This document shows, piece by piece, positions 1 to 9,016 of a stretch of DNA of 64,000 bases. The notes under the pieces are model-generated. The model saw only the letters and a list, made by a program, of their open reading frames with translations. It did not search any database and was not told the DNA's origin. How positions within the stretch are numbered: the first letter of the stretch is position 1; each line of letters opens with the position of its first letter. The DNA lies in assembly GCF_902459615.1 (NCBI RefSeq), contig NZ_CABPSA010000001.1, positions 62,001 through 126,000 of the forward strand, written 5' to 3'. Position numbers and translations under genes: made by a program. The DNA is from Pandoraea commovens (GTDB lineage Bacteria; Pseudomonadota; Gammaproteobacteria; Burkholderiales; Burkholderiaceae).

Positions 1-228
1 CAATTTGGGTGCTTTCCTAAACCGGTAGGCACCTTTTCCCGCGTAGACTCTCCGGCCACCCTTATGGTGTCGCGCGCTGGCGCAAGTGAGCCGCATCGTT
101 CCGATATCGATGCCGTGCCGCGCCAGTAATCTGCCTGACGCCATTCCATGAACCAGTGACGTGTCGCTCCCGCGCGGTGCAAAGCCGCGTGGAACGAGTG
201 GCTGCACGTCCGTTTCCGGAGGAGACAC

Positions 229-1617
229 GTGTCCCATTTACCTATCTCACCTGCTGCCCCGGCGGCATCGCCCGCTGCAACCGATGCTTCGGGTGAAGCG
301 AGCCGTGCCACCTGGGGATCGCGGCTGGGTTTTGTGCTCGCCGCCGCTGGCTCTGCCGTCGGCCTCGGCGCGGTCTGGAAATTTCCGTACGTCGTCGGGC
401 AGCACGGCGGCGGTGCGTTCCTCGCCGTCTATCTGGTCTGTGTGCTGACGCTCGGTGTCGCCCTGTTGCTGGCAGAGATGACGGTTGGCCGCTTGACGGG
501 GCAGTCCATCACGACCGCATTGCGCACGCTCGGCGGACGTGCCTGGGCCTGGGTCGGCCGCATCGCCACGTTCAATGCGTTCGCGATTCTCTCGTTCTAC
601 GTCGTGGTCGGAGGCTGGACCGTGACGTACCTGATGCGCGCGTTCACCGGCTCGGTCCTCGCGAACGATACGCATCGGCTGGTCGCCGAGTTCTCGGCGT
701 TCACCGCAAATCCGGTAGCGTCACTCGCGAGCATGGGGGTGTTTCTCGGGCTGACGGCGTTGATCGTCGCGGCCGGTGTACAGAAAGGCATCGAGCGGGC
801 AGGCAAGTGGCTCATGCCCGCGCTGTTCCTGCTGATGTTGATGGTCATTGCCCGGGCGCTCACGCTGCCCGGCGCGATGGCGGGTGTGGCCTGGTTCCTT
901 ACGCCCGACTTTTCGATGATCTCCGGCGACACGTTGCTCGAAGCACTGGGGCTGGCGTTCTTCTCGCTGTCGCTGGGGGCGGGGATGATTGTGGTCTACG
1001 GCTCGTATCTGCCGCGCGACGCACGGCTCGCCGGTTCGGCCGTCTGGGTGGCGACGCTTGCGACGCTGGCGTGCTGCCTTGCCGGTCTGATGATCCTCCC
1101 CGCCGTTTTTGCGTTCGGTGTGCCGCCCGACGCCGGTCCCGGCCTCACATTCATCACCATGCCGGCCATCTTCGCGCAGATGCCGTTTGGTCACGCGATT
1201 GCTATCGCATTCTTCCTGCTGTTGCTGTTCGCCGCGCTGACTTCGGCCGTCTCGCTGTTCGAGCCGGTCACGGCCTTTCTGATCGACGAATATCAATGGC
1301 GGCGAGGTCAGGCGGTCCTCGCCGTGTTCGTCGCGACATTCCTGTTCGGTGCACCGGCGGCACTGTCGTTCGGCGTCTGGTCGGATGTGCGTTTGTTTGA
1401 CCGGACGATCTTCGATCTGATGGACTATGTCACGGTCAATCTGCTGATGCCGGTGGGCGGGCTTTGCATCGCGATCTTCGTCGGTGCGTGCATCTGGCCC
1501 AAGGCGCGTACTGTGCTGGAAGGTTCGCGCGCGCAGTGGTTTGTACCGGTCTGGCGCGCACTGCTGTTGGTGCTCACGCCGATCGCCATCTTCGGTGTCT
1601 GGTATCAGACGTTCTAA
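229..1617 (+). CDS. Sodium-dependent transporter, NSS/SNF family
   Basis: Encodes a 462-residue inner-membrane symporter of the neurotransmitter:sodium family, which in bacteria usually imports amino acids or related solutes with Na+. The N-terminal stretch W-G-S-R-L-G-F-V-L-A-A-A-G-S-A-V-G-L-G matches the conserved first-helix sodium site of LeuT-type proteins. About eleven to twelve hydrophobic helices follow, with the bacterial-type length. The start is GTG at 229, chosen because GGAGGAG lies four bases upstream (218-224). The gene stands alone and converges on the glutathione reductase gene, with a strong hairpin between them. The substrate cannot be read from the sequence. Confidence 0.93.
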   Translation: MSHLPISPAAPAASPAATDASGEASRATWGSRLGFVLAAAGSAVGLGAVWKFPYVVGQHGGGAFLAVYLVCVLTLGVALLLAEMTVGRLTGQSITTALRTLGGRAWAWVGRIATFNAFAILSFYVVVGGWTVTYLMRAFTGSVLANDTHRLVAEFSAFTANPVASLASMGVFLGLTALIVAAGVQKGIERAGKWLMPALFLLMLMVIARALTLPGAMAGVAWFLTPDFSMISGDTLLEALGLAFFSLSLGAGMIVVYGSYLPRDARLAGSAVWVATLATLACCLAGLMILPAVFAFGVPPDAGPGLTFITMPAIFAQMPFGHAIAIAFFLLLLFAALTSAVSLFEPVTAFLIDEYQWRRGQAVLAVFVATFLFGAPAALSFGVWSDVRLFDRTIFDLMDYVTVNLLMPVGGLCIAIFVGACIWPKARTVLEGSRAQWFVPVWRALLLVLTPIAIFGVWYQTF

Positions 1618-1648
1618 GGTGCTAAGGCTTCGATTGGGATAAGTGAAC

Positions 1649-1684
1649 GCGGGCACTGACCACGACAGTGGCGTCAGCACCCGC
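1649..1684. terminator. Bidirectional hairpin between convergent genes
   Basis: An imperfect inverted repeat with arms GCGGG-CA-CTGAC-CAC and GTGGC-GTCAG-CA-CCCGC lies in the 83-bp gap where the transporter and gor converge. It lacks a clear T run on either side, so it is a terminator by position and stem strength only. Confidence 0.5.
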
Positions 1685-1700
1685 GTCGGATGGCGCCGCT

Positions 1701-3062
1701 TTACGCCACCGGCGTACGCATCGTCACCCACTCTTCTGCGGCCGTCGGGTGCACCGCCAGCGTGCGATCGAAGTCGGCCTTCGTTGCGCCCATCGACAGC
1801 GCGACGCCCAGCAACTGCACCTGTTCTCCTGCGTGATCCCCGACCATATGCGCGCCGACAATCTTGTCGGTCGCACCATCGACGAGCAACTTCATCAGCA
1901 TCTTTTCCTGACGGCCCGACAGCGTCGCCTTGAGCGGACGGAAGGTGGCCTTGTACACCTTGAGCTGTGCGTACTGCGCGCGGGCTTCACTCTCGGTCAG
2001 TCCCACCACACCGATCTCCGGCGTACTGAACACGGCGGTCGGAATCAGTTTGTGGTCGACGCGCGTGGTGCGCTCCCCGAACACCGTATCCGCGAACGCC
2101 TGACCTTCGCGAATTGCCATCGGCGTGAGGTTGACGCGATCGGTGACGTCGCCAACGGCGAAGATCGACGGCACATTCGTGCGCGAAAACTCGTCGACGA
2201 TCACCGCCCCCTTGTCGTTGAGTGCCACGCCACTGGCCGCCAGCCCGAGTCCTTGCGTGTACGGCACGCGCCCCGCAGCGCTCAGCAGCACATCCGCTTC
2301 GTGCGCGCTGCCGTCCGACAGCGTAATGCGCAAGCCGTCCTGAGTCTTCTCTGCACGCTCGATTGTGCGCTCAAGCAGGATCTCGATGCCTCGCTCGCGA
2401 TATGCGGCTTCGAGCGACGTCCGGACTTCCTCGTCGAAGCCACGCAGCAAATGCGGCCCGCGATGCACGACGGTCACCTTCGAGCCCAGCCCGGCGAAAA
2501 CGCCTGCGAATTCCAGTGCAATGTAACCGCCACCGATGATCGTAATCCGCTCGGGGAGCGATTCGAGATGAAACACTTCGTTTGACGAAATGGCGTGCTC
2601 GCGTCCGACGAAGTGTGGCTGATCTGCCGGACGGCCGCCTGTCGCGATCAGGATGTTGCGCGCGGTGATGCGCTCACCAGTGGCGGGCAGCACGACCGTA
2701 TGCGGGCCTTCGACCACGGCGCGCGCGGCGATGAGTTCAGCCCCCGCGCGTTCGAGGTTGGTCGTGTAGATGCCTTCGAGCCGCGCAATCTCGGTGTCCT
2801 TGCGGGCGATCAGCGTTTTCCAGTCGAACTTGGGGGAGGGGACTTCCCAGCCGAAACCCGCGGCATCTTCGAATTCGTCGGCAAACCGGCTGGCGTAGAC
2901 CAACAGCTTCTTCGGCACACAACCGCGAATGACGCACGTGCCACCCACGCGAAACTCTTCCGCGACTTTCACGCGCGCGCCGTATTGCGCGGCGACACGT
3001 GCGGCCCGCACGCCGCCCGAACCGGCACCGATCACGAACAGATCCACATCGAACTGCGACAT
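1701..3062 (-). CDS. gor: Glutathione-disulfide reductase
   Basis: FAD-dependent enzyme that reduces glutathione disulfide with NADPH in the cytoplasm. The 453-residue product has the N-terminal dinucleotide motif G-A-G-S-G-G-V-R-A-A-R, the redox-active pair in G-G-T-C-V-I-R-G-C-V-P-K-K, a second nucleotide-binding motif I-G-G-G-Y-I-A-L-E-F-A-G, and a C-terminal dimerisation domain with the catalytic H-P-T-A-A-E-E. This separates it from lipoamide and mercuric reductases. The ATG at 3062 is preferred over the upstream codon at 3089 because AAAGGAG sits just before it. It is monocistronic. NADPH preference is assumed from the family. Confidence 0.95.
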   Translation of the reverse strand: MSQFDVDLFVIGAGSGGVRAARVAAQYGARVKVAEEFRVGGTCVIRGCVPKKLLVYASRFADEFEDAAGFGWEVPSPKFDWKTLIARKDTEIARLEGIYTTNLERAGAELIAARAVVEGPHTVVLPATGERITARNILIATGGRPADQPHFVGREHAISSNEVFHLESLPERITIIGGGYIALEFAGVFAGLGSKVTVVHRGPHLLRGFDEEVRTSLEAAYRERGIEILLERTIERAEKTQDGLRITLSDGSAHEADVLLSAAGRVPYTQGLGLAASGVALNDKGAVIVDEFSRTNVPSIFAVGDVTDRVNLTPMAIREGQAFADTVFGERTTRVDHKLIPTAVFSTPEIGVVGLTESEARAQYAQLKVYKATFRPLKATLSGRQEKMLMKLLVDGATDKIVGAHMVGDHAGEQVQLLGVALSMGATKADFDRTLAVHPTAAEEWVTMRTPVA

Positions 3063-3595
3063 TGCTGACTCCTTTATGTCATTGGGCACACCGGACAGTC
3101 GGTCGATGGCCCCGTGCTGCTTGCGTTGAGCGATTGTGCCAGAGACATGCTCCCTACATCGGGAGGCGCCGACATTTTCGGAGGCGTCCGAGTCCAGGGT
3201 CAGTCAACGCCTCATTGATCACCGTTAAAACGTCGCAATGCCTCGCCATAACGCACATCGTCCGTCAATTCGGGTTTTCGCACGGTCGTGCGCTTTCGTT
3301 GATCCACGTCAATGCGTCAGACGAAACGCGGGACGACAATCGAAGCGTCGAAAGTCGATTAATGCTTCACCGGCGAGCGCAGACACCCGCCGACACGGGG
3401 GTGAAAACGTATCGTCGATGATCAATCGCGGCTGCCGGATGTTTCTGAAGTGAAACAAATCTCGGGAATTCTTCGGACGTCTGCGAATGGTGAAATAAGA
3501 AGTGCATAAGAATCATATAGTTGTCTCTCATGGTCCGAAATTTGCTATGACTCTCTCAAGACAGGCGGGGATCACCGCCGATACAAGAGGACGTC
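3063..3595. other. Intergenic region, about 530 bp
   Basis: Separates gor (leftward) from the small secreted protein (rightward). The right half, from about 3430 to 3560, is clearly richer in A and T than its surroundings and probably holds promoters. I see no convincing ORF or RNA gene here. Confidence 0.5.
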
Positions 3596-4120
3596 ATGAC
3601 GAAGTCGCTTACCCGCCTGATGGGCGCCATCTCGGCGCTGGCGTTGTTGTGTTGCTTCTGGATGGTGGCATCGGCACATGCCGCCAATCCGCCGCATACC
3701 GTGAACTCCACCGGTGCGCAGGCGGCGACGAAGACCGCAACGGCGCAAGCCAAATCTGGCGCCCGGCCGACACGGGCCGCACGTTCGAAGCGTGCGGCCC
3801 GGGCGTCGGCCCGGGGGCCGTCCCATACGCCGCCGGGTTCGCCGCCAGCTGCACTCGTGGGGGCGGCGCCCGCGCCGTGGCACGACGTGTTCGCGGACGC
3901 GGGAGCATGGGCGGCAGACCCGGTCATCGTCAGCGGTCGCACGTTAAGCGGAACGCTCGGCAATGCCGGGCTGACGTCGGGCGCGGACGGTATGGTGACC
4001 GGACCGCGCGCCGGACTCACAGGGCTGTATCAGACGCTCTGGCATCGCGCGTTGACCAATCCCGTCCTCAATACCCAACTGTTCGCCGGTGCACCGGAAT
4101 ACTTCGGACTGCATTTTTAG
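3596..4120 (+). CDS. Small secreted protein of unknown function
   Basis: A 174-residue product with a typical signal peptide: K near the N terminus, a hydrophobic core rich in A, L and C, and the likely cleavage A-S-A-H-A-A near residue 29. The next 50 residues are an Ala/Thr/Lys/Arg-rich low-complexity stretch, followed by a Pro-rich segment. The C-terminal 90 residues look more ordered and end in G-L-H-F. I recognise no domain. The ATG follows AGAGGA at a reasonable distance. The reading frame is supported by the signal peptide. It stands alone between two long intergenic regions. Confidence 0.6.
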   Translation: MTKSLTRLMGAISALALLCCFWMVASAHAANPPHTVNSTGAQAATKTATAQAKSGARPTRAARSKRAARASARGPSHTPPGSPPAALVGAAPAPWHDVFADAGAWAADPVIVSGRTLSGTLGNAGLTSGADGMVTGPRAGLTGLYQTLWHRALTNPVLNTQLFAGAPEYFGLHF

Positions 4121-4520
4121 CCGCGCGCACCTCACGGCGAACCGTATCGTCCGTACCGCCTGCGTCGATTGCGTCATCGTTTCATTTGCGATGCATTTCC
4201 GTCGACCGGGGCTTCCGGACCTCTGAGGGTCTGGTACACCCCGAATGCCTCGCCTGCCGCATTCACCGCCGCGTTGATCGCTGTCCCGTGCGTCTGAAAG
4301 CACGCGGGACTGCCGGACTTCGCCCATTCCCCGCCACGCTTGCCTATGCCGTGCCCGTCTTGCCCCACGTTACGTTGGGGCCTGCGGCCAACGGTGCACG
4401 CCTACGCCCCGCGCTTGCCTCGCCAAGTTCAATGCAGGTAGGATTGACCCGCAGTTCAAGCGTGGCATTTCCTCAAGACATGCCGACTGCCGGCATGCCA
4501 TTCCGCTCTGGAGCCCCCTT
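4121..4520. other. Intergenic region, 400 bp
   Basis: Lies upstream of the DASS transporter. The only structure I noticed is a near-palindromic CCCCACGTTACGTTGGGG around 4361-4378. The candidate frames across it lack coding character. It probably holds the promoter of the transporter-dehydrogenase pair. Confidence 0.4.
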
Positions 4521-6011
4521 ATGAGCACGCCTGACATTTCTGTGCAAAGCCCTCCCCAGAAGAAAGCAATACCCATCGGGCTGATTGCCGGTGTGATCGT
4601 GATGATTGCCGTGCTCTTTATCCCGATGCCCGACGATCTGCCGGTCGCAGGCCATCGCATGCTGGCCATTCTCGCCTTTGCCGTGGTGGTGTGGATTACC
4701 GAGGCCGTCTCGTACGAGGCCAGCGCCATCATCATCACTTCGCTGATGGCGTTTCTCGTGGGCACCGCGCCCACGGTGCAGGACCCGAGTGTCGAGTACG
4801 GCACGTCGCGCGCTATCAGTATGGCGCTTGCCGGGTTCTCCAACTCGGCCCTCGCGCTGGTGGCCGGTGCGCTCTTCATCGCTGCGGCGATGACCCTCAC
4901 CGGGCTCGACCGCCGCATCGCCCTCGTGACCCTCTCCAAGATCGGGACCAGCACGCGCCGCGTGATGATCGGCGCCGTTGCTGTGACCATCCTGCTCTCG
5001 CTTGTCGTGCCCAGCGCCACCGCCCGCAGCGCCTGTGTGGTGCCGATCATGATGGGTGTGATTGCCGCGTTCGGTGTCGATAAGCGCTCGAACATTGCCG
5101 CAGGCATCATGATCATCGTGGCGCAGGCGACCAGTATCTGGAACGTCGGTATTCAGACGGCGGCTGCACAGAACCTCCTGACTGTGGGCTTCATGGACAA
5201 GATGCTCGGCGACCGCATTACGTGGGCTGAGTGGCTTGTCGCTGGCGCACCGTGGGCGATCATCATGTCGGTGGTGCTCGTGGTGCTCGTACTCAAGCTG
5301 ATGCCGCCCGAGGCCGACGCCATTGCCGGTGGCAAAGAAGCCGTGGAAGCGCAACTGCGCGAAATGGGGCCGATGACGAGTTCGCAAAAGCGTTTGCTCG
5401 CCGTGTCGATCGGACTGCTGCTGTTCTGGGCGACGGAGGGCAAGCTGCACCGCTTCGATACGACCTCGGTCACCTACGTCGGTCTGGTCGTGCTGATGCT
5501 GCCGCGCTTTGGCGTGATGACCTGGAAGGACGTGCAGTCGCGTATTCCCTGGGGCACCGTGATCGTGTTCGGGGTCGGTATCAGTCTCGGTACCGCATTG
5601 CTCACGACGCAGGCAGGGCAGTGGCTGGGCAATCACGTGGTCGCCGCAACGGGCCTCGATTCGCTGCCGACGTTGTCGATTTTCGCGATACTGGCTGCAT
5701 TCCTCATTCTCATTCACCTGGGTTTCGCGAGCGCCACGGCGCTGACCTCGGCCATGCTGCCGATTCTGATTGCCGTGCTGCAAACCTTGCCGGGCGACTT
5801 CAACCGGCTGGGCATGACCATGTTGCTCGGCTTCACGGTCAGCTTCGGTTTCATCCTGCCGATTAACGCACCGCAGAACATGGTGTGTCTGGGCACCGAC
5901 ACGTTCACCGCCAAACAATTCGCCAAGGTGGGGATCATCGTCACGGTCGTGGGTTATGCCTTGCTGCTGGTGTTCGCCGCGACGTACTGGCGCTGGCTGG
6001 GCTGGTTGTAA
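4521..6011 (+). CDS. DASS/SLC13-family anion:sodium symporter
   Basis: A 496-residue polytopic membrane protein of the divalent anion:Na+ symporter family, which imports di- or tricarboxylates or sulfate. Two internally related halves carry the matching signatures P-S-A-T-A-R-S (near residue 164) and A-S-A-T-A-L-T-S (near 403), where characterised carboxylate members carry SNT-like substrate and Na+ motifs. The ATG follows GGAG by six bases. The Ldh-family dehydrogenase starts 36 bases downstream on the same strand, so the imported acid is probably a 2-hydroxy acid oxidised by that enzyme. The substrate is unproven. Confidence 0.88.
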   Translation: MSTPDISVQSPPQKKAIPIGLIAGVIVMIAVLFIPMPDDLPVAGHRMLAILAFAVVVWITEAVSYEASAIIITSLMAFLVGTAPTVQDPSVEYGTSRAISMALAGFSNSALALVAGALFIAAAMTLTGLDRRIALVTLSKIGTSTRRVMIGAVAVTILLSLVVPSATARSACVVPIMMGVIAAFGVDKRSNIAAGIMIIVAQATSIWNVGIQTAAAQNLLTVGFMDKMLGDRITWAEWLVAGAPWAIIMSVVLVVLVLKLMPPEADAIAGGKEAVEAQLREMGPMTSSQKRLLAVSIGLLLFWATEGKLHRFDTTSVTYVGLVVLMLPRFGVMTWKDVQSRIPWGTVIVFGVGISLGTALLTTQAGQWLGNHVVAATGLDSLPTLSIFAILAAFLILIHLGFASATALTSAMLPILIAVLQTLPGDFNRLGMTMLLGFTVSFGFILPINAPQNMVCLGTDTFTAKQFAKVGIIVTVVGYALLLVFAATYWRWLGWL

Positions 6012-6047
6012 TGCGCGCCTGCTGCGTTCGATGAACAAGGAGTGACT

Positions 6048-7100
6048 ATGCGAATCCCTCTGAAAGACGCCGTCGACTTCGGCAAACAACTGCTGCTCGC
6101 GCAGGGCGTGCCCGACGACATCGCGCTCGACGTCGCCGAGCATCTCGTGGAATCGGACCGCGTGGGTTATGCGAGTCACGGCCTGTCGATTCTGCCGACC
6201 TATCGCAAAGTGCTTGAGGACGGACAGGTCAATCCGAGCGGACGTCCGAGCGTGCTCACCGATCACGGCAATCTGTTGTTGTTCGAGGGCAATCGCGGCT
6301 TTGGTCAGCACGTCGGCAAGTTCGTGGTGGAGCATGCGATTGCGCGCGCCTTCGACAAGGGCGTGGCGATTCTGACGCTGCGCAACAGCCACCATCTGGG
6401 CCGCATGGGCCAGTATGGCGAGATGGCGGCGCATCAAGGACTGGTGTTCATGGCGTTCACGAATGTGACGAACCGTCAGCCGATGGTTGCACCGTTTGGC
6501 GGCAGCGAGCCGCGCCTGACGACCAATCCGTTGTGCTTTGCGGGGCCGTTGCCGAACAACCGTCCGCCGCTGGTGGTGGACATGGCGACGAGCGCCATCG
6601 CCATCAACAAGGCACGTGTGCTCGCGGCCGAAGGCAAACAGGCGCCGCCGGGCTCGCTGATCGACGGTTACGGTAATCCGTCGACCGATCCGAACGCGCT
6701 CTTCACCGAGCCGTTCGGTGCGTTGCTGCCGTTCGGTGGTCACAAAGGCTACGCGCTGGGCATCGTGACGGAGTTGCTGGCGGGCGTGCTCTCGGGAGGC
6801 GGCACGATACAGCCGGAACACCCGCGTGCGGGTGTGGCGACGAACAACATGTTCGCCATCGTCCTCAATCCGCAGGTCGACTTCGCCGCGACGTGGCGCT
6901 CGCACGAGGTGGAGGCGTTCATCGACTATCTGACGTCATGCCCGCCGCAGCCTGGCTTCGACCGCGTGCAGTATCCCGGCGAATATGAGGCCGACAACCG
7001 CAAGAAGCACCATGATCACATCGACCTCACGACACCGATTTGGGAGTCGCTACTGAAGATGTCGACGGATCTCGGTGTCGCGACGCCACGAACGTTGTGA
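6048..7100 (+). CDS. Ldh-family (malate/lactate/sulfolactate) dehydrogenase
   Basis: A 350-residue NAD(P)-dependent oxidoreductase of the malate/L-lactate dehydrogenase family, a fold distinct from classical LDH/MDH. It has the family active-site segment R-N-S-H-H-L-G-R-M-G-Q-Y-G (about residues 114-126), and the later D-M-A-T-S and G-G-H-K-G-Y motifs. Known members oxidise malate, sulfolactate, ureidoglycolate or 2,3-diketogulonate, so the exact substrate is open. The ATG at 6048 is chosen because AAGGAG (6037-6042) precedes it; the in-frame GTG at 6042 overlaps that site. Likely co-transcribed with the DASS transporter. Confidence 0.88.
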   Translation: MRIPLKDAVDFGKQLLLAQGVPDDIALDVAEHLVESDRVGYASHGLSILPTYRKVLEDGQVNPSGRPSVLTDHGNLLLFEGNRGFGQHVGKFVVEHAIARAFDKGVAILTLRNSHHLGRMGQYGEMAAHQGLVFMAFTNVTNRQPMVAPFGGSEPRLTTNPLCFAGPLPNNRPPLVVDMATSAIAINKARVLAAEGKQAPPGSLIDGYGNPSTDPNALFTEPFGALLPFGGHKGYALGIVTELLAGVLSGGGTIQPEHPRAGVATNNMFAIVLNPQVDFAATWRSHEVEAFIDYLTSCPPQPGFDRVQYPGEYEADNRKKHHDHIDLTTPIWESLLKMSTDLGVATPRTL

Positions 7101-7228
7101 TGTTCATGGCGGACTCGGCGCGCGCAAAGGTATATGCGTCCGAGTTCACCAGACCTTAAGAAGGACACGGCCCGACGACCGTATCGCCGCAAACGAGCGC
7201 CGTCGTGCCGCAGGGAGAAGTGAAATAC

Positions 7229-7663
7229 ATGGCATTACTCAAGGTAGACGTGGTCAGTACCGAGCGCGCGATTTTCTCGGGCGAGGCGCGCTTCGTGGAA
7301 ATTCCCGGCTCGGCAGGTGAGTTGGGGGTGTTGCCGGGGCACACGCCGCTGCTCTCGGGCGTGCGTCCGGGAACGGTGCGCGTCGAAGGCGTCGACGGTA
7401 CCGAGACATTCCTGTACATCGCTGGCGGCTTCGTCGAGATCCAGCCCGACCGGGTGACGGTGCTCGCCGACACGGCCATGCGTGCCGACAGTCTCGATCA
7501 GGCGCGCGCCGAGCGTGCCCGCGAAGCGGCGGCCGCATTGCTGGAGCAACAGACCGGCGACATCGATTACGCCAAGGCGCAGGCCGAACTGGCCGAAGCC
7601 GTGGCGCAACTGCAAGCCATTCGCCGTCTCCGCAAACAAAAGTCGCGGGTGCAAGGCGATTAA
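7229..7663 (+). CDS. atpC: F-type ATP synthase epsilon subunit, orphan copy
   Basis: A complete 144-residue AtpC. The N-terminal beta-sandwich includes the conserved [14 protein letters not shown] and [21 protein letters not shown] segments. A charged Ala/Gln-rich helical hairpin follows, ending in R-R-L-R-K-Q-K. In F1 this subunit contacts gamma and the c-ring and inhibits ATP hydrolysis. No other atp gene is in the window: the upstream neighbour is a dehydrogenase and the downstream neighbour a catabolic operon. The ATG at 7229 follows GGGAGA; an in-frame upstream start exists but has no ribosome site. Nothing suggests decay, so it may be a functional second copy. Confidence 0.93.
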   Translation: MALLKVDVVSTERAIFSGEARFVEIPGSAGELGVLPGHTPLLSGVRPGTVRVEGVDGTETFLYIAGGFVEIQPDRVTVLADTAMRADSLDQARAERAREAAAALLEQQTGDIDYAKAQAELAEAVAQLQAIRRLRKQKSRVQGD

Positions 7664-7673
7664 CCGTAGTTAG

Positions 7674-7691
7674 GGTCGCCCGTGGGCGACC
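7674..7691 (+). terminator. Hairpin after atpC
   Basis: GGTCGCC-CGTG-GGCGACC forms a seven-pair stem with a tetraloop eleven bases after the atpC stop. Only two T residues follow, so intrinsic termination is uncertain. Confidence 0.5.
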
Positions 7692-7939
7692 TTCACCCCG
7701 GCTGACCTCCAGCCGCTCAAAGCCGGTCGGCCCTTGCCGGGCCGATCACTGCGTTTTTCTCCCCGATCCCTCAATGGACATCGCCTGAGCGCCCTCGTCA
7801 GATGGCGCTGCGCAGGCGTGCGCCACTTCCCGTCGACGCTCGACGATTCCGTATCGAGTTCCGCCGTCGATCCCCAAGGTGCAACCGCCTGAGGTAAACC
7901 CTGTAACGATTCCGCTTGCGCCATTTTTTTGGAATAACT

Positions 7940-7981
7940 ATATTGCTTTCAGATAACAGTTATTGCACTGAGATAACTGTT
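7940..7981 (+). promoter_or_regulatory. Tandem 20-bp repeat, putative IclR operator
   Basis: The blocks 7941-7960 and 7961-7980 match at 16 of 20 bases, a spacing of two helical turns. Each contains a TTGC-N5-GATAAC core. Overlapping the second unit is a perfect inverted repeat, AACAGTTAT (7955-7963) and ATAACTGTT (7973-7981), nine bases apart. The core matches TTATCGC-N5-GATAG in the palindrome upstream of the iclR gene. Binding by that regulator is inferred. Confidence 0.6.
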
Positions 7982-8060
7982 TAGCGAGAAATGCGTTGAT
8001 CGCATTGTCGCCATCTCAATGCACGCGTGATGTCCACGCGTCGGTGCCCTTGGAGTTCAA

Positions 8061-8861
8061 ATGAGCGAGACAGCAAAGCAAACGGAGCAGGAAGTTCTCT
8101 TCACGCAGGTTGGCAAGGTGGCGGTAATCACCTTGAATCGTCCGCAGGCGCTCAACGCCTGGACCATCGCCATGCGCGAACTGATCATCGACGCGCTCCA
8201 GCGTTTCAATGCCGACGACAACGTGGCGGCCGTAATCATGACGGGTGCCGGTCGCGCGTTCTCCGCCGGACAGGATCTGGCCGAAGCCAAGCATTTCGAC
8301 GGCGACACGGCTATCGAGTGGATCAAGGGCTGGGAGCATTACTACGACGTGATCCGTAGTCTGAAGAAGCCGCTGGTCATGGCGTTGAACGGCACGGCCG
8401 CAGGTTCGGCCTTCCAGGTGTCGCTGCTGGGCGACATTCGCGTCGGCCATCCGGGCGTGCGCATGGGACAACCGGAGATCAACGCCGGTATCGCGAGCAC
8501 GACCGGTCCGTGGATCATGAATCACATGCTGGGGCTGTCGCGCACGATCGAGTTGACGCTCACCGGCCGTCTGATGGACGCGGACGAGAGCCATCGTCTT
8601 GGCCTGATCCATCACCTCGTGCCGGAAGACAAGGTGTTCGACAAAGCGCTGGAAATCGCGACGGAACTCGCCGAGAAGCCGCCGGTGGCGATGCGTCTGG
8701 ATAAGCAGCGCTTTCGCGAGATGACCGAAGGCACCTTCCAGGACGCTATCGAAGCAGGCATGCGCATTCAGCGCGAGTCGTACGAGTCGGGTGAACCGGC
8801 GCGCATGATGGCCGCGTTCTTTGCCAAGCGCGCCGCGAAGGCGGAAACGGCAAAAGCCTGA
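8061..8861 (+). CDS. Enoyl-CoA hydratase/isomerase family protein
   Basis: A 266-residue crotonase-fold protein, a cytoplasmic enzyme that hydrates or rearranges acyl-CoA thioesters. It shows the oxyanion-hole segments G-A-G-R-A-F-S-A-G-Q-D-L (about residues 59-70) and N-G-T-A-A-G-S-A-F-Q (about 111-120). The catalytic position usually filled by the first Glu is G-Q-P-E-I-N-A-G-I, so at least one acidic residue is kept. The ATG follows GGAG. It is the first gene of a run that includes an ABC transporter and an acyl-CoA synthetase, which suggests it processes the CoA ester formed downstream. The substrate is unknown. Confidence 0.88.
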   Translation: MSETAKQTEQEVLFTQVGKVAVITLNRPQALNAWTIAMRELIIDALQRFNADDNVAAVIMTGAGRAFSAGQDLAEAKHFDGDTAIEWIKGWEHYYDVIRSLKKPLVMALNGTAAGSAFQVSLLGDIRVGHPGVRMGQPEINAGIASTTGPWIMNHMLGLSRTIELTLTGRLMDADESHRLGLIHHLVPEDKVFDKALEIATELAEKPPVAMRLDKQRFREMTEGTFQDAIEAGMRIQRESYESGEPARMMAAFFAKRAAKAETAKA

Positions 8862-9016
8862 CGCTGCCACACCCGGCCGATCCGTAAGAGATCGCCATCG
8901 ACCGAAGCGTTACCCCCCGTCGCTGCCTGCGCTCACCCAGTCACAACGGCGCGACGGGCGGCAACCCACACAGGGCAGGCGTGTTGCGTCTGTCCATCGC
9001 ACAAGCGGAGTTCCTT

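Larger units (their letters stand above)
7664..8060. other. Intergenic region upstream of the ABC/CoA operon
   Basis: About 400 bp with the atpC hairpin at its left end and an AT-rich block at 7925-7985 carrying tandem repeats (listed separately). The rest shows no gene. The leftward 84-codon frame in it lacks a ribosome site and recognisable content. Confidence 0.6.

Noticed and set aside
1668-2585. Rightward 305-codon open frame
   Set aside because: Antisense to gor, which is certain from its catalytic motifs.
4473-6905. Leftward 810-codon open frame
   Set aside because: It is antisense to the DASS and Ldh genes, is rich in His, Arg and Gln as expected from a GC-rich shadow frame, and has no domain.
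7670-7924. Leftward 84-codon frame between atpC and the hydratase
   Set aside because: No ribosome site, no domain, Arg/Pro/Gly composition typical of noncoding GC-rich DNA.
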